64,000 nt of DNA, from contig NZ_KZ679048.1 in the NCBI RefSeq assembly GCF_003024195.1, positions 248,001 through 312,000 on the forward strand, given 5' to 3'. The DNA comes from Streptomyces dioscori. GTDB lineage: Bacteria > Actinomycetota > Actinomycetes > Streptomycetales > Streptomycetaceae. The notes under the pieces were generated by a model that was not told the DNA's origin, made no database searches, and saw only the letters and a program-made list of their open reading frames with translations. Below, piece by piece: positions 34,426 through 43,288 of this stretch. Position numbers and translations under genes: made by a program. Numbering within the stretch: position 1 is the stretch's first letter; the number at the start of each line of letters is the position of its first letter.

Positions 34426-35007
34426 ATGGTCAGTCGCGCAGAGTCCGCCGCCGCTACCCGCCGCGCCCTTCTGGACTCGGCCGCCGAACTGCTCGACGAG
34501 GGCGGCCCTGAGGCGGTGACCCTGCGGGACGTCGCCGCACGGGCGGGTGTGAGCCGGGGCGCCCCCTACGGGCACTTCGCCGACAAGGAGAGCTTGCTCG
34601 CCGCCGTCGCTGCAGAAGGCTGGGAGCGTCTCAGTAACGAGATCGCAGCACAGTCCGGCACCCCTTCCGAAAGAGTAAGGGGTGCCCTTGCTGCACTGGT
34701 CACGATCGGCCGTCGCCACCCCCATCACTACCGACGGATGCTTGGCCCACCGGCCGGCGAAGAACCCGGGAAGCTGATCAGCGCCTCTTGCCGCACCCAA
34801 GAGGAATTTCTGGCGATCGTTTCCGAACTCGTCGACGAATGCGACGTCCACCGATACGGGGGCCTGCTCTTCACCGGCGTCAGCGGAATCATCGCCGCGG
34901 AACTGAGCGGCCACTTTGAGACTGGGACTTGGCGTACCTCCGCCGACGAACTGGTCGACACCCTTGTGACAATCATCGCCGACGGACGGCTCCAGGCTGA
35001 GGGCTGA
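34426..35007 (+). CDS. TetR-family regulator
   Basis: 193 aa. The DNA-binding domain is ALLDSAAELLDEGGPEAVTL then RDVAARAGVSRGAPYGHFADKESLLAAV (about residues 12-62). The ligand-binding half resembles the TetR_C_13/WHG group. ATG 34426 sits only one base after GGAGG, so the message may be leaderless or start differently. Three matching dyads upstream (34341-34409) suggest autoregulation; the divergent SDR it probably repressed is now debris. Confidence 0.85.
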   Translation: MVSRAESAAATRRALLDSAAELLDEGGPEAVTLRDVAARAGVSRGAPYGHFADKESLLAAVAAEGWERLSNEIAAQSGTPSERVRGALAALVTIGRRHPHHYRRMLGPPAGEEPGKLISASCRTQEEFLAIVSELVDECDVHRYGGLLFTGVSGIIAAELSGHFETGTWRTSADELVDTLVTIIADGRLQAEG

Positions 35008-35329
35008 ACGGTGCCGGTACAAGGCAACTGAACTGCTGGCGGTGGTGGATATGCCAAGTCGCCGTCCGCTCCATCCTCGCCGGTTTCGCAACGGCCACTG
35101 CCGGAGTGCCGACGGTGCAGCCGAGATGATCGCCGCGTTCCGCTGACCGTTCCGTGTCAGCGGAGTTCGTCTTCATGGGGATGGATCCAGAGGGGGAGGC
35201 GGTGGCCCGGTTGGACTCACGTGTCGCGTGGCGGGGCTTCGCCATTTTTGAGGCGGCCGACGCATCTCTCGACGATGTCGCGGTGGTCGGGGTCCGGTCA
35301 AAGCTGTGTGACCTGTCGCCGTACGGGAC
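35008..35329. other. Intergenic stretch, no clear gene
   Basis: A plus-strand frame from GTG 35154 (SAEFVFMGMDPEGEAVARLD) is open but runs into the antisense of the PPOX gene and matches no family I know. I do not call it. Confidence 0.4.
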
Positions 35330-35761
35330 TCAGCTCGGGGCCTCGGTGAAGGCCGGACCGTCGTTCGCCACTTTCCAGCTGTGCCACCGCTCGACCTCGA
35401 TCCAGGCGCTGATGCGGAGGCGGACCCTGTCGGGGTAGGGGCTGCCCGTAATGTGAAGAGCCATACGGTCGATGTCGCGCAAGCCATCGTCCTCGTACAT
35501 CTCGGTGACACGGCCGATGAGGGTGAGATGTGTGTACCAGTCGTCACCGTCGAAAACGGTGAGTGTTACGCGGGGGTCGCGACGCAGGTGTTTTATGCGG
35601 ACCCGGCTCTCGTCGAGGCTGATCAGGATGCGGCCGCCCTCCCACATGTACCCAGTGGCGGTCGAGACGGGTGTGCCGTCCGGACGCAGAGTGGCCATGA
35701 CCGCTGGGTTCGCATGGCGCAGCATGTCCTGGGCTTCGGGCGGCAGGGGCGTCGTGGGCAT
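35330..35761 (-). CDS. PPOX-class F420-dependent oxidoreductase
   Basis: 143 aa split-barrel flavin/F420-binding protein of the pyridoxamine-phosphate-oxidase superfamily. The opening AVMATLRPDGTPVSTATGY and the strand ISLDESRVRIKHLRRDPRVTL are typical of the TIGR03618 group, which uses deazaflavin F420 in actinomycetes. Substrate unknown. ATG 35761. A strong dyad at 35869-35896 lies about 110 bp upstream and probably governs it, through the now broken TetR gene next door. Confidence 0.85.
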   Translation of the reverse strand: MPTTPLPPEAQDMLRHANPAVMATLRPDGTPVSTATGYMWEGGRILISLDESRVRIKHLRRDPRVTLTVFDGDDWYTHLTLIGRVTEMYEDDGLRDIDRMALHITGSPYPDRVRLRISAWIEVERWHSWKVANDGPAFTEAPS

Positions 35762-35868
35762 ACGGATAGCTCCTTCTGCGGCCTCTCAGGGATCGCGCAC
35801 CTTCCTCGCGACTCCTCGCCCCACCGGCTCAGGGGGTTGTGGCTGACTACCTGATCCGACGGAGACTC

Positions 35869-35896
35869 TAATGAGACCAAACGTTCTGTCTCGTTA
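35869..35896. promoter_or_regulatory. TetR-type operator upstream of the PPOX gene
   Basis: A 28-bp dyad: TAATGAGACC on the left and GTCTCGTTA on the right around a central AACGTT; 11 of 14 positions pair. The form is typical of TetR-family operators. Confidence 0.7.
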
Positions 35897-36055
35897 ATCA
35901 TCAGCTCTTTACGCAGCTCCTGTCAACGCGGTCGTTCCGCCCGTCTCGGATGACAGGGCAAGCTAGAACGTTCGGCCTTTATGCATGCCGGTGGCGTGAC
36001 TACCGTTAACTCGGTGTAGTGAATATTCCGCTTGTGGGAGGTCTGTCGGGCTAGC

Positions 36056-36643
36056 TCACGAGAGACGGGCTTCCCAGTCGGCAAGGGTGTGAGTGAAGAA
36101 GCTGACCAGCAGCAAAGAGCGTTGCCGGCGCAGGGGTTCGGGCAACTGCTACAGGTTGCGCAGGGTGCACCGCTCCACTTCGAACGCGCCGCTGGTCCAG
36201 GGGCTGGCCGATTGGTAGCCGACCGCCTCGGCCAGTTGCGGACCAGTGGCCGTCCGGGTGGGGGAGCGGGCGTGCCGGCGCGGCCGGCCCGGTTCGCCGA
36301 GAAGCGCGGCCAGCGGAAGCATCAGCGCCTCCACCGGCGTGCGTGGGTCCGTGTCGTGTCCGACCGCGTCCGCTTCTGTAATCGTCCCCTAGCGGAGCGT
36401 GTTGGCGTGGCGCATCCGGTGTTCGAAGACCGCCGACGGTAGACCGGCCTTGGAGCCGAAGTGATAGCGCACGGCGCCGGTGTTCCGCTGCCCCGCGACA
36501 ACGCTGATCTCCCGCAGCGAGGCGCCGTTCACCCCGCGCTCGGCATGCAGCCGTTCGGCGCACTTGACGACGGCCAGGCGAGTTCTGTCGGCACGGGGAG
36601 GTGAAGTCGGCCGGGTGCGCTGCTCCAGAGCGGACGACGTCAT
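36056..36643 (-). pseudogene. TetR-family regulator, frameshifted
   Basis: From ATG 36643 the minus strand reads a good TetR N-terminus: LAVVKCAERLHAERGVNGAS, then LREISVVAGQRNTGAVRYHFGSK. It stops after 84 codons at 36389. TetR C-terminal text continues in another frame (VEALMLPLAALLGEPGRPRR near 36320) and then FFTHTLADWEARLS near 36070. At least one frameshift separates the halves, so the ligand-binding domain is lost. It lies between the PPOX operator and the divergent MFS gene. Confidence 0.72.
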
Positions 36644-36745
36644 GTGCGAATCATGGCAGTCGCCCGGGGTCGTCCGGAAGTCGCGCCGAGCCCGAGGTCG
36701 CATGAGGACACAGAGCTGCAACATTGCATACATGGACCGCATCTG

Positions 36746-36757
36746 ACCCAAGTGGGT
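36746..36757. promoter_or_regulatory. Short dyad in the tetR-pseudogene/MFS divergent promoter
   Basis: ACCCA-AG-TGGGT, lying about 60 bp before the MFS start and 100 bp before the TetR pseudogene start. A possible operator for the regulator that has been lost. Confidence 0.4.
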
Positions 36758-36815
36758 TAATCGAGGGACGGGGTGGCCGCCGTCCCGACCGTCGACGAAA
36801 TCAGGAGTTCTGCAG

Positions 36816-38309
36816 ATGACCACTTCCGACGAGTCCCGGCTCCGGCAGCTGGGCATCCTCGCCGTGCTTGTCCTGCTCACCGAGACGGCTCCGCTGGAAC
36901 TGAGTCTGGTGTATCCGGCGGCTCGCTCTCTCGCCGAGTCTTTCGGCAGCGCGGGCGCCGACGCTGTCACGGGCGCGGTGAGCCTGGCGGCGGTGGCGTG
37001 CATTCCCCTGTTGGGAAGAGTCGCTGATGTGGTGGGCAAGAAGAGAGTGCTCTTGTGGTCGGGGGCGGTCTTCGCGGTCGGGTCGCTGCTGTGTGCGACG
37101 GCCGGATCGCTGCCGTTGGTTTTGCTCGGCCGGGTCCTGCAGGGTGCCGTCGGCGGAGCTCTGGCGGTGGCTTATGCGATCGTCCGGGACACCTTCCCTC
37201 GGCACAGGGTGCCGGTTGCTTTGGGCGTGGTGTCCAGCGGGATCGGGATCAGCGGGATCACGGCGCCCTTCCTGGGCGGCGTACTGGTCGACCGCTACGG
37301 CTACCGCGGTGTCTTCTGGTTCCTGTTCGCACTGAGCGTGCTGGTGCTGCCGCTCGCGGCGGCGGCACTGCCTGAAGATCGGCATCCGAGCTGCGGAACG
37401 GCTGCTCGACGTCGACAGCTAGATGTCCCCGGGGGACTCCTGCTGGGCATGGCCGCCGCATCATTGGTCTGGGGCCTCAGCGCCGGGGTGCGGTCGGGTT
37501 GGGCGGCGCCGGGCGCGCTAGCAGCGTTGCCGACGGCACTACTTCTGGCCGTCGGCTTCTGGCGACGTGAGCGCGGCAGATCCGACCCGGCGATCGATCT
37601 CGGTCTGCTCGCCACTCCGGCGGTACGGGCCACCCTGCTTACCGCCGCACTCACCACGGCAGGCACCTCAACCGTGGCCTACCTGCTGCCCCAGCTGCTG
37701 CAGACCCCGCGCCAGGAAGGACTCGGCTACGCTTTCGGGCTGACCGCGCTGGCCGCGGCGGGCTGGACCTTCACCCAGGGGATCGGGTCGCTCGCAGGAG
37801 GCCCCATCGGCGGACTTCTGGCCCGGCGGCGAGGCCCGCGCCGTACGGCACTGGCGGCACAGGCGCTGGTCGCAATCGGGGCGCTCGGCTTCACGGCACT
37901 GCCTGGGCAACGCGGTGTCGTCCTGCTCCTCGGGTTGGTCTTCGGCTTCGGTACCGGGCTTGCCTACGTCGCCTTCGCCAACCTCATCACAGAGGCCGTA
38001 CCCGACGAACGCGCCGCTACAGGTACCGCGTTGATCGCGGTCACCAACCAACTCGGTGCGGCCGCCGGGGCCTCGGTTCTGGCCTCGGTGCGCACTTCCT
38101 ACCCGGTGGGCCCGAACGGAACGGTCTTCGCCGGTACCGGCTACCAACTGGCTTTCGCTTGCGCCGCGGTCGCCGCGGTGCTGGCCTTGCTGACCACGCT
38201 GCGCATGCGGCACGGTCGCACCCCCGCAACCGGCGGCGCTGCCACCCGTCACGCCAGCTCATCCGCGACCGCACACGCGGAAAGCGGAACCACCAAGGAG
38301 ATGATCTGA
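36816..38309 (+). CDS. MFS transporter, drug-exporter type
   Basis: 497 aa polytopic membrane protein, most likely 14 helices as in the DHA2/EmrB group. Motif A is GRVADVVGKKRVLLW (about residues 67-81). RVLQGAVGGALAVAYAIVRD corresponds to the helix 4 Arg-containing motif B, and GVVSSGIGISGITAPFLGG to antiporter motif C. A Thr/Ala/Ser-rich cytoplasmic tail closes the protein. AGGAG precedes ATG 36816. Followed by a dioxygenase gene one base after its stop, so export and modification of one compound are probably linked. Confidence 0.88.
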   Translation: MTTSDESRLRQLGILAVLVLLTETAPLELSLVYPAARSLAESFGSAGADAVTGAVSLAAVACIPLLGRVADVVGKKRVLLWSGAVFAVGSLLCATAGSLPLVLLGRVLQGAVGGALAVAYAIVRDTFPRHRVPVALGVVSSGIGISGITAPFLGGVLVDRYGYRGVFWFLFALSVLVLPLAAAALPEDRHPSCGTAARRRQLDVPGGLLLGMAAASLVWGLSAGVRSGWAAPGALAALPTALLLAVGFWRRERGRSDPAIDLGLLATPAVRATLLTAALTTAGTSTVAYLLPQLLQTPRQEGLGYAFGLTALAAAGWTFTQGIGSLAGGPIGGLLARRRGPRRTALAAQALVAIGALGFTALPGQRGVVLLLGLVFGFGTGLAYVAFANLITEAVPDERAATGTALIAVTNQLGAAAGASVLASVRTSYPVGPNGTVFAGTGYQLAFACAAVAAVLALLTTLRMRHGRTPATGGAATRHASSSATAHAESGTTKEMI

Positions 38310-38310
38310 T

Positions 38311-39243
38311 TTGACCACCCAGACTGAGCAGCTCGGAGCGGCCTCTTCCGTTCCGTCCTCGCGGTTGATCCGTCCGACCTTGCTCACACGGCAGTTCCGA
38401 GCCGACCACGCCGGCGGGCCGTACCAGCACCTTGAGCTAATTCCGCGCTCCCGCTTGATCGGCGCCGAGGTTCGGGGCGTCGACCTAGCCCGGGAACCGG
38501 CTCCGGAAGTGCTCGCCGAACTCAAGCGTGCGCTGCTGGAGTGGAAGGTGTTGTTCTTCCACGGTCAGCAGCTCACAGCTCGTGAACATGCCAGCTTGGC
38601 CCGGCACTGGGGTGAACTGGAGGACCACCCTTTCCTGCCCAAGGCCGAGATCCCCGAGGTGGTCCGGCTCGAACACGACGCGTCACGCCCCGGAACCGAG
38701 AACATCTGGCACAGTGACGTCAGCTTCAGTGTGACCCCACCCATGGGCTCCGTACTGCGCGCTATCAAGGTTCCCGAACTCGGCGGTGACACGTTGTGGG
38801 CTGACATGTCCGCGGCCTACGAGGGGCTTCCTGTGGAAGTCAGGGATCGTATCGACGGGTTGACCGCGATCCACGAGATTCCGCTGTTGTCCGACGAAGC
38901 TGATGGCGAAGTGGCGCAGAACATACGCGCGGCGCGGGCCCGGAGTCGGCCCGTGGAGCACCCAGTGGTGCGCACCCACCCTGAGACCGGTAAGAAACTC
39001 CTCTACGTGAATGCGGTGTTTACCAGCTCCATCGTCGGTCTCACGGAGAAGGACAGCAGGGACCTGCTCGACCTGCTCTTCCGCCAGGCGGCGCACCCCG
39101 AGTACCAGATCCGTTTCCGATGGGAGCCCGGGGCTGTCGCCTTCTGGGACAACCGGGCCACACAGCACTACGCGGTCAGTGACTACTACCCCGACTTCCG
39201 GCTCATGGAAAGGGTCACCATCATCGGCGACCGCCCGTACTAG
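38311..39243 (+). CDS. TauD/TfdA-family 2-oxoglutarate dioxygenase
   Basis: 310 aa Fe(II)/2-oxoglutarate oxygenase, as in taurine or 2,4-D dioxygenase. Iron ligands: HxD in WHSDVSFSVTPPMG (about residue 134) and the distal His in ATQHYAV (about 287); the oxoglutarate-binding Arg is in RLMERVTI (about 302). The TTG start at 38311 follows the MFS stop by one base and is served by AAGGAG at the MFS gene end, so the two are translationally coupled. Substrate unknown; taurine transport genes are absent. Confidence 0.88.
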   Translation: MTTQTEQLGAASSVPSSRLIRPTLLTRQFRADHAGGPYQHLELIPRSRLIGAEVRGVDLAREPAPEVLAELKRALLEWKVLFFHGQQLTAREHASLARHWGELEDHPFLPKAEIPEVVRLEHDASRPGTENIWHSDVSFSVTPPMGSVLRAIKVPELGGDTLWADMSAAYEGLPVEVRDRIDGLTAIHEIPLLSDEADGEVAQNIRAARARSRPVEHPVVRTHPETGKKLLYVNAVFTSSIVGLTEKDSRDLLDLLFRQAAHPEYQIRFRWEPGAVAFWDNRATQHYAVSDYYPDFRLMERVTIIGDRPY

Positions 39244-39277
39244 GGTCCATTGCCGGCTGACACCCGCTCTGGCCCGA

Positions 39278-39772
39278 TCAACGGGTTTCGTACGATCCCG
39301 GAGTCCCCTCCGCTGACGGGGCGGGCGGTAGGCGGCGGGGGTGCGTGAGGCGCATACGCGCGCGCACGCGCCACCCCGTGCGGTGTCTGTGGATGCGCAG
39401 GTCGTGAGTGACGGCGTCGACGATGGCCAGCCCACGGCCGTACTCGTCCGGGTCACTGCGTGAGGCGGAAGCGGTGGCCGTGCCGTGGTCGACAACTGTG
39501 ATCTCCAGCAGGCGCCCCGTGACAGCGATGGCCAGGGTCATCTCATCACGCCCGTGAACGGCAGCATTGCTGAGCAGTTCACTGGTCACGAGTTCCGCCG
39601 TACTCAGTTCGTCCTCGCTCGTTGTGCACGTCGCGAGCAGAGAGGAAGCCTGCTTCCTGAGGTGCCGCGCGGAGGCGGCCTGGGCCGGTGCCGTGACGCA
39701 GATGCTGGAAGCTCCGGTCAGGGCTGAGTCGGGGTGCGGGGGTGACTCGGGGGAGATGTCGTCGAAGTACAT
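39278..39772 (-). CDS. RsbW-like ATP-binding protein
   Basis: 164 aa protein with the GHKL ATPase fold of anti-sigma/serine-kinase regulators. The N box is ELVTSELLSNAAVHG (about residues 60-74), the G1 box DHGTA (about 95) and the G2 box EYGRGLAIVDAV (about 110). Streptomyces encode dozens of these; most lack a known partner and no sigma factor or antagonist is adjacent here. ATG 39772. Convergent with the dioxygenase gene, 34 bp apart. Confidence 0.85.
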   Translation of the reverse strand: MYFDDISPESPPHPDSALTGASSICVTAPAQAASARHLRKQASSLLATCTTSEDELSTAELVTSELLSNAAVHGRDEMTLAIAVTGRLLEITVVDHGTATASASRSDPDEYGRGLAIVDAVTHDLRIHRHRTGWRVRARMRLTHPRRLPPAPSAEGTPGSYETR

Positions 39773-39918
39773 GACTGGGTTCCAGACGTCGGTTTGCCGA
39801 CCGGCCAGCAGTACGCCGTCAATGACGTCGCGTGAGCTGATGAAGCCTTTTCTGGTGCATGCTCCGAGGGGAGAGGGCGTTTCCTTCGGGCAGGCATCCT
39901 ATCCACTATCCCGTAATT

Positions 39919-39929
39919 CTATAGTATAG
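39919..39929. promoter_or_regulatory. CTATAGTATAG element, site 1
   Basis: Identical 11-mer to the one at 42573. It lies just beside the IS5 fragment, about 150 bp upstream of the minus-strand RsbW-like gene, and includes a TATAGT box. Confidence 0.55.
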
Positions 39930-39949
39930 CGTACTGGTCCCATGATTTC

Positions 39950-40365
39950 TCTGCAAGCCACCAGCGGGTGCGGTCGGTGGTGTCGTCGCCGCTAAGGACG
40001 ATCCCGAGGGGCGGCCGCGACCGTCGCACGCCGGATGGACTCTGGTGCTCAGCCCTCCGCGGGATCGAGCGTGGTGATCACTCGCTTCGTCCCGGTCGGC
40101 TGTCCCCTTTTTTTGCCGCCTGTGACGTGCTGACGAGCCCGCACGATCGTGGAGTCGACCGACACCGGCCAGTCGATGTCCCCGGCCACGTCCTTCTGCG
40201 CCTGGATCGCCTGCAGCATGCGCGAGAACGTGCCGCCTACCGCCCACCTGCGGAGATGGGTGTAGACGGTCCGCCAGGAGCCGTACCGCTGCGGCACATC
40301 ACGCCAGGCCGAACCGGTGCGCAGCTTCCACGCAATCCCGTTCAGCGCCACGCTGTCACCCGGCC
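39950..40365 (-). mobile_element. IS5-family transposase fragment
   Basis: Minus-strand N-terminal half of an IS5 transposase: GIAWKLRTGSAWRDVPQRYG, VYTHLRRWAVGGTFSRMLQA, and DIDWPVSVDSTIVRARQH with the first catalytic Asp. The frame then changes (SRGGLSTRVHPACDGRGRP) and the remaining catalytic residues are missing. It stops eight bases beyond the gntR gene end. Confidence 0.82.
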
Positions 40366-40372
40366 GGTACGG

Positions 40373-41041
40373 TCAAACTTCTTCCCCGTCGTGCTTCACC
40401 AGTGCACGCTCGGACGCGGCTCTGACGTGGGAGAGCATCGCCTCCGCGGCGGCGGAGGGGTCACCTGAGGCAAGTGCGTCCAAGATGCCTTGGTGCTCGT
40501 CCGCCGCCTGCCCTGCATACGCGTGCCCGGCCTTCATGAACAACCGGAACCGCTGTACGTGGCCGCTGAGAGCGTGGAAGGCGCCTTCTAGGAAGAGGTT
40601 GTCGGCCTGAGCCGCGATCAGGTTGTGGAAGCGGGCGTCAGAGGTCCAGTACAGACGAAACGCGTCGGAATCGGTGTCGGCGCTCACGCCCGAACGGGAG
40701 AGTTCATCGATGGTGACGGCGAGATCCGCCAGGAACTCCGGGGTGCGCCGCAATGCGCTCTCGGCGGCGATCGCCGGCTCGATCAGTTCACGGGCGGCGG
40801 CGAGTTTGGTCATTTCACGTTTTGTGAACACGGGCGCCACGAAATAGCCACGTAGCGCCTCGCGCTGCACGAGCCCCGAGTGCTCCAGGCGGGCGAGGGC
40901 TTCGCGAAGGGGGGTCTGGCTGACCTCCAGCTCACGGCTGAGCGCTCCGATGTTGAGCGGCTCTCCCGGTTTCCGCCTGCCGTCCATCAGCTGTGTGAGC
41001 AGTACCTCGTACATTTGGTCTGCCAGGGGGAGCTTCGGCAA
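40373..41041 (-). CDS. GntR-family (FCD domain) regulator of the catabolic cluster
   Basis: 222 aa. The N-terminal winged helix reads PLNIGALSRELEVSQTPLRE then ALARLEHSGLVQREALRGYF (about residues 28-68). The FCD sensor domain has the metal/ligand residues of the FadR-C group: Asp and His in DARFHNLIAA (about 135-144), His in AADEHQGILDAL (about 182) and His in AMLSHVR (about 204). TTG 41041 has GGAG seven bases before it. A perfect 9-bp dyad (41133-41154) lies in its upstream region. It is adjacent and divergent to the sugar-acid cluster and probably represses it until a pathway acid binds. Confidence 0.88.
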   Translation of the reverse strand: MPKLPLADQMYEVLLTQLMDGRRKPGEPLNIGALSRELEVSQTPLREALARLEHSGLVQREALRGYFVAPVFTKREMTKLAAARELIEPAIAAESALRRTPEFLADLAVTIDELSRSGVSADTDSDAFRLYWTSDARFHNLIAAQADNLFLEGAFHALSGHVQRFRLFMKAGHAYAGQAADEHQGILDALASGDPSAAAEAMLSHVRAASERALVKHDGEEV

Positions 41042-41132
41042 GGCGTTTCTCCAGCGGTATCGTCGACGAACTCATGGAGTGACCCTGCTCGGCTCGCGGG
41101 TGACGCTGCGACAGTGCAGGGCACACACCAGA

Positions 41133-41154
41133 ACTATATGATGCCTCATATAGT
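41133..41154. promoter_or_regulatory. Palindrome upstream of gntR
   Basis: ACTATATGA, TGCC, TCATATAGT: a perfect 9-bp inverted repeat 92 bp before the gntR start. Each arm contains CTATA/TATAG, the half-site of the 11-bp element shared by the other cluster promoters. Confidence 0.7.
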
Positions 41155-41204
41155 ACGTAGCCCCATGGGGGCGGCATACGAATTCGGGCAGTCTCCTTTG
41201 TGTA

Positions 41205-42539
41205 TCAGCCACCAAGCGTGTCGGAGACGGCAGCGGCGGTGGCCAGGAGCGCCCCGTCCCGCCCGGGGCTGGAGAACAGCTGGATGCCCCAAGGAGCGGG
41301 GCCGTCCTGTCCTCCGGGCAACGAGATCGCGGGTGCGCCGAGCAGGTTCTGCAGTCGCGTGTTGCGCATGAGCATGCGCCTCACATCGGGCAGCGCCCCC
41401 TCCTCGGTGCTCGGCCCGGTGATCGGGATCGTCGCGTTCACCAGAGCGTCGAAGGGGTCAGCCAGTGCCGACATCTGCTCGCGCACCCTGTCTACCTCGC
41501 GCCAAGCCTCCTCGTACCGCTCGCGCGGGATGCGTGCGCCGTCTTCGAGGCGTTCGCGCACGTCGCTACCGAGAAGCTCGGGGACCTTCTCCAGCCTCTC
41601 CCGATTCACGCGGTACGCCTCGTAGGCCATGATCGTGGTGGATACGTCCATGACGTCGAAGCCGCCCGGCGGCGTGACGGACTCGATCTGCCATCCGCCG
41701 TCCGACAGCGCGTCGAGGGCGCTCCTGAGCGCCGTCGCGATCGCCGGATCGACAGTCAGACCGGGCTCGTCGAAGACGGCGAGGCGGCGTGTGGTGCTGA
41801 CCCCTTCCGGCGCGAGCGGGATGTGGGCGAACACGTTCATCGCGATACGCAGATCCTGCACCGTGGAGGTCAGGAATCCGAGGTGATCGAGCGTCGGGGC
41901 GGTGGGATGAACGCCCTCAGTCGGAAGAAGCCCGTAGCTTGGCTTGAATCCGACGATCCCGCACAGGGTTGCGGGCGCCCGGATGGAGCCTCCGGTGTCG
42001 GAGCCGAAAGCTATCGGTGACAAGCCCGCCGCGACGGCTGCCGCGGATCCACTGCTGGAGCCCCCTGGGATGATCCCAGGAAAGCGCGGGTTGCGGGCGC
42101 CGCCATCGAAGTCGTTCAGTCCCGACGGGCCGTACGCCAACTCATGCATGCGAGTCGTGCCGAGGACGATCCCGCCGGCGGCGCGCAGCTGCGAAATGAT
42201 CGGCGCGTCGGACCCGGGGACGATGTCGACGGCACGCGACCCGGCCGACATCTTCTGTCCGCCGATGCCGATGATGTCCTTCACCGCGAAGGGGATGCCG
42301 TCGATGGGCGAGAGAGCCCGGCCGGTCCGACGCCGTTCGTCGCTCTCTTCCGCCTGTTGGCGAGCGTCGGAACGGAAGACCTGGACGAACGCGCGGACCG
42401 AGTCGACCGTCGCGTCGATCTCACGGAGATAGTGCTCCACCAACTCGACCGCCGAGTATCGGCGGTCTGCGAGGCCGTTGCTCAGCTCTCGTACGGTGTG
42501 CGGCGCGGATGGGTCCGAGAGGTTGCTGAATGATTTCAC
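41205..42539 (-). CDS. Amidase signature family enzyme of the GntR cluster
   Basis: 444 aa Ser-cisSer-Lys amidohydrolase. The catalytic Lys is in GIPFAVKDIIGIGG (about residue 86), and the signature GGSSSGSAAAVAAGLSPIAFG (about 160-180) is followed by SDTGGSIRAPA. GTG 42539 gives VKSFSNLSDP; AGGAGG is about 24 bases off, so the start is provisional. Divergent from the catabolic operon with 48 bp between, sharing a promoter region that holds the CTATAGTATAG element. It probably releases the pathway substrate from an amide or supplies the first step. Confidence 0.87.
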   Translation of the reverse strand: MKSFSNLSDPSAPHTVRELSNGLADRRYSAVELVEHYLREIDATVDSVRAFVQVFRSDARQQAEESDERRRTGRALSPIDGIPFAVKDIIGIGGQKMSAGSRAVDIVPGSDAPIISQLRAAGGIVLGTTRMHELAYGPSGLNDFDGGARNPRFPGIIPGGSSSGSAAAVAAGLSPIAFGSDTGGSIRAPATLCGIVGFKPSYGLLPTEGVHPTAPTLDHLGFLTSTVQDLRIAMNVFAHIPLAPEGVSTTRRLAVFDEPGLTVDPAIATALRSALDALSDGGWQIESVTPPGGFDVMDVSTTIMAYEAYRVNRERLEKVPELLGSDVRERLEDGARIPRERYEEAWREVDRVREQMSALADPFDALVNATIPITGPSTEEGALPDVRRMLMRNTRLQNLLGAPAISLPGGQDGPAPWGIQLFSSPGRDGALLATAAAVSDTLGG

Positions 42540-42572
42540 GATCGAGAAGGTACTACACCAGAGCCCCTCCTG

Positions 42573-42583
42573 CTATAGTATAG
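42573..42583. promoter_or_regulatory. CTATAGTATAG element, site 2, in the divergent cluster promoter
   Basis: Lies 4 bp before the HD-gene ATG. It contains TATAGT on the plus strand and TATACT on the minus strand, both good -10 boxes, so one element can serve both divergent promoters. Confidence 0.7.
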
Positions 42584-42587
42584 AATC

Positions 42588-43199
42588 ATGGCTGACATCG
42601 AAGACCTCCGTTCCGGCGTTCGGGCGAGCCTGCCCGAACTGGCGGACTTCACCGACCAGGACCTAGCCGCGAAGATCGTGGATGCGTGGGCCCTCTCCTT
42701 GAGCGAAACCGAATTCGAATCCATCGAGGACATGCCGGGCTCACCCAATCCGGATTCCCCCTCACTGCGTGATGGGACGCAGGCCACTCACGTTCGCGGA
42801 GTGGGACTGCTGACCGTTGCCCTGGGAGAGGAACTGCAGAGGGTGCTCGGCCCGTTGGGTCTGGACCGCGACATCCTCTACGCCGCGGGAGTGCTGCACG
42901 ACCTCGGCAAACCGTTCGAAAACAGTCCGGCCAACCAGGCCCGGTGGAAGAAGGACCCCGGCAAGGCCGGCTTCCCCTCGATCCGTCACTCCGTGTACGG
43001 AGTGCACATCGCGTTGACCGTTGGACTGCCCGAGGAACTCGCGCATGTCTGCGGTACGCATTCGGGGGAGGGGCAACTCGTCTACCGGAGCACGTTGAAC
43101 AGCATCGTGCACCACGCCGATCACGCGTTCTGGGCGGCGGCGGAGAAGGGCGGGCTCCTTGACATGGACCCGGCCGACCGATGGACGAAGAAAGGCTGA
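42588..43199 (+). CDS. HD-domain protein, first gene of the sugar-acid operon
   Basis: 203 aa metal-dependent HD-superfamily protein. Metal ligands: His in GTQATHVRGVG (about residue 67), His-Asp in AAGVLHDLGKPFE (about 105), His in SIRHSVYGVH (about 132) and the later VHHADHAF. Such proteins hydrolyse phosphate esters or act as oxygenases; the reaction here is unknown. No ribosome site is present before ATG 42588 and a TATAGT box lies 8 bp upstream, which suggests a leaderless transcript. 89 bp before ridA. Confidence 0.82.
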   Translation: MADIEDLRSGVRASLPELADFTDQDLAAKIVDAWALSLSETEFESIEDMPGSPNPDSPSLRDGTQATHVRGVGLLTVALGEELQRVLGPLGLDRDILYAAGVLHDLGKPFENSPANQARWKKDPGKAGFPSIRHSVYGVHIALTVGLPEELAHVCGTHSGEGQLVYRSTLNSIVHHADHAFWAAAEKGGLLDMDPADRWTKKG

Positions 43200-43288
43200 T
43201 CTTCGTCTCGACAGCAGGATCAGGTCTCCAGGGGCCGATCTTGCACGACGCACAACCACTCACCACTCACACATGGGAGCAACCCAGC

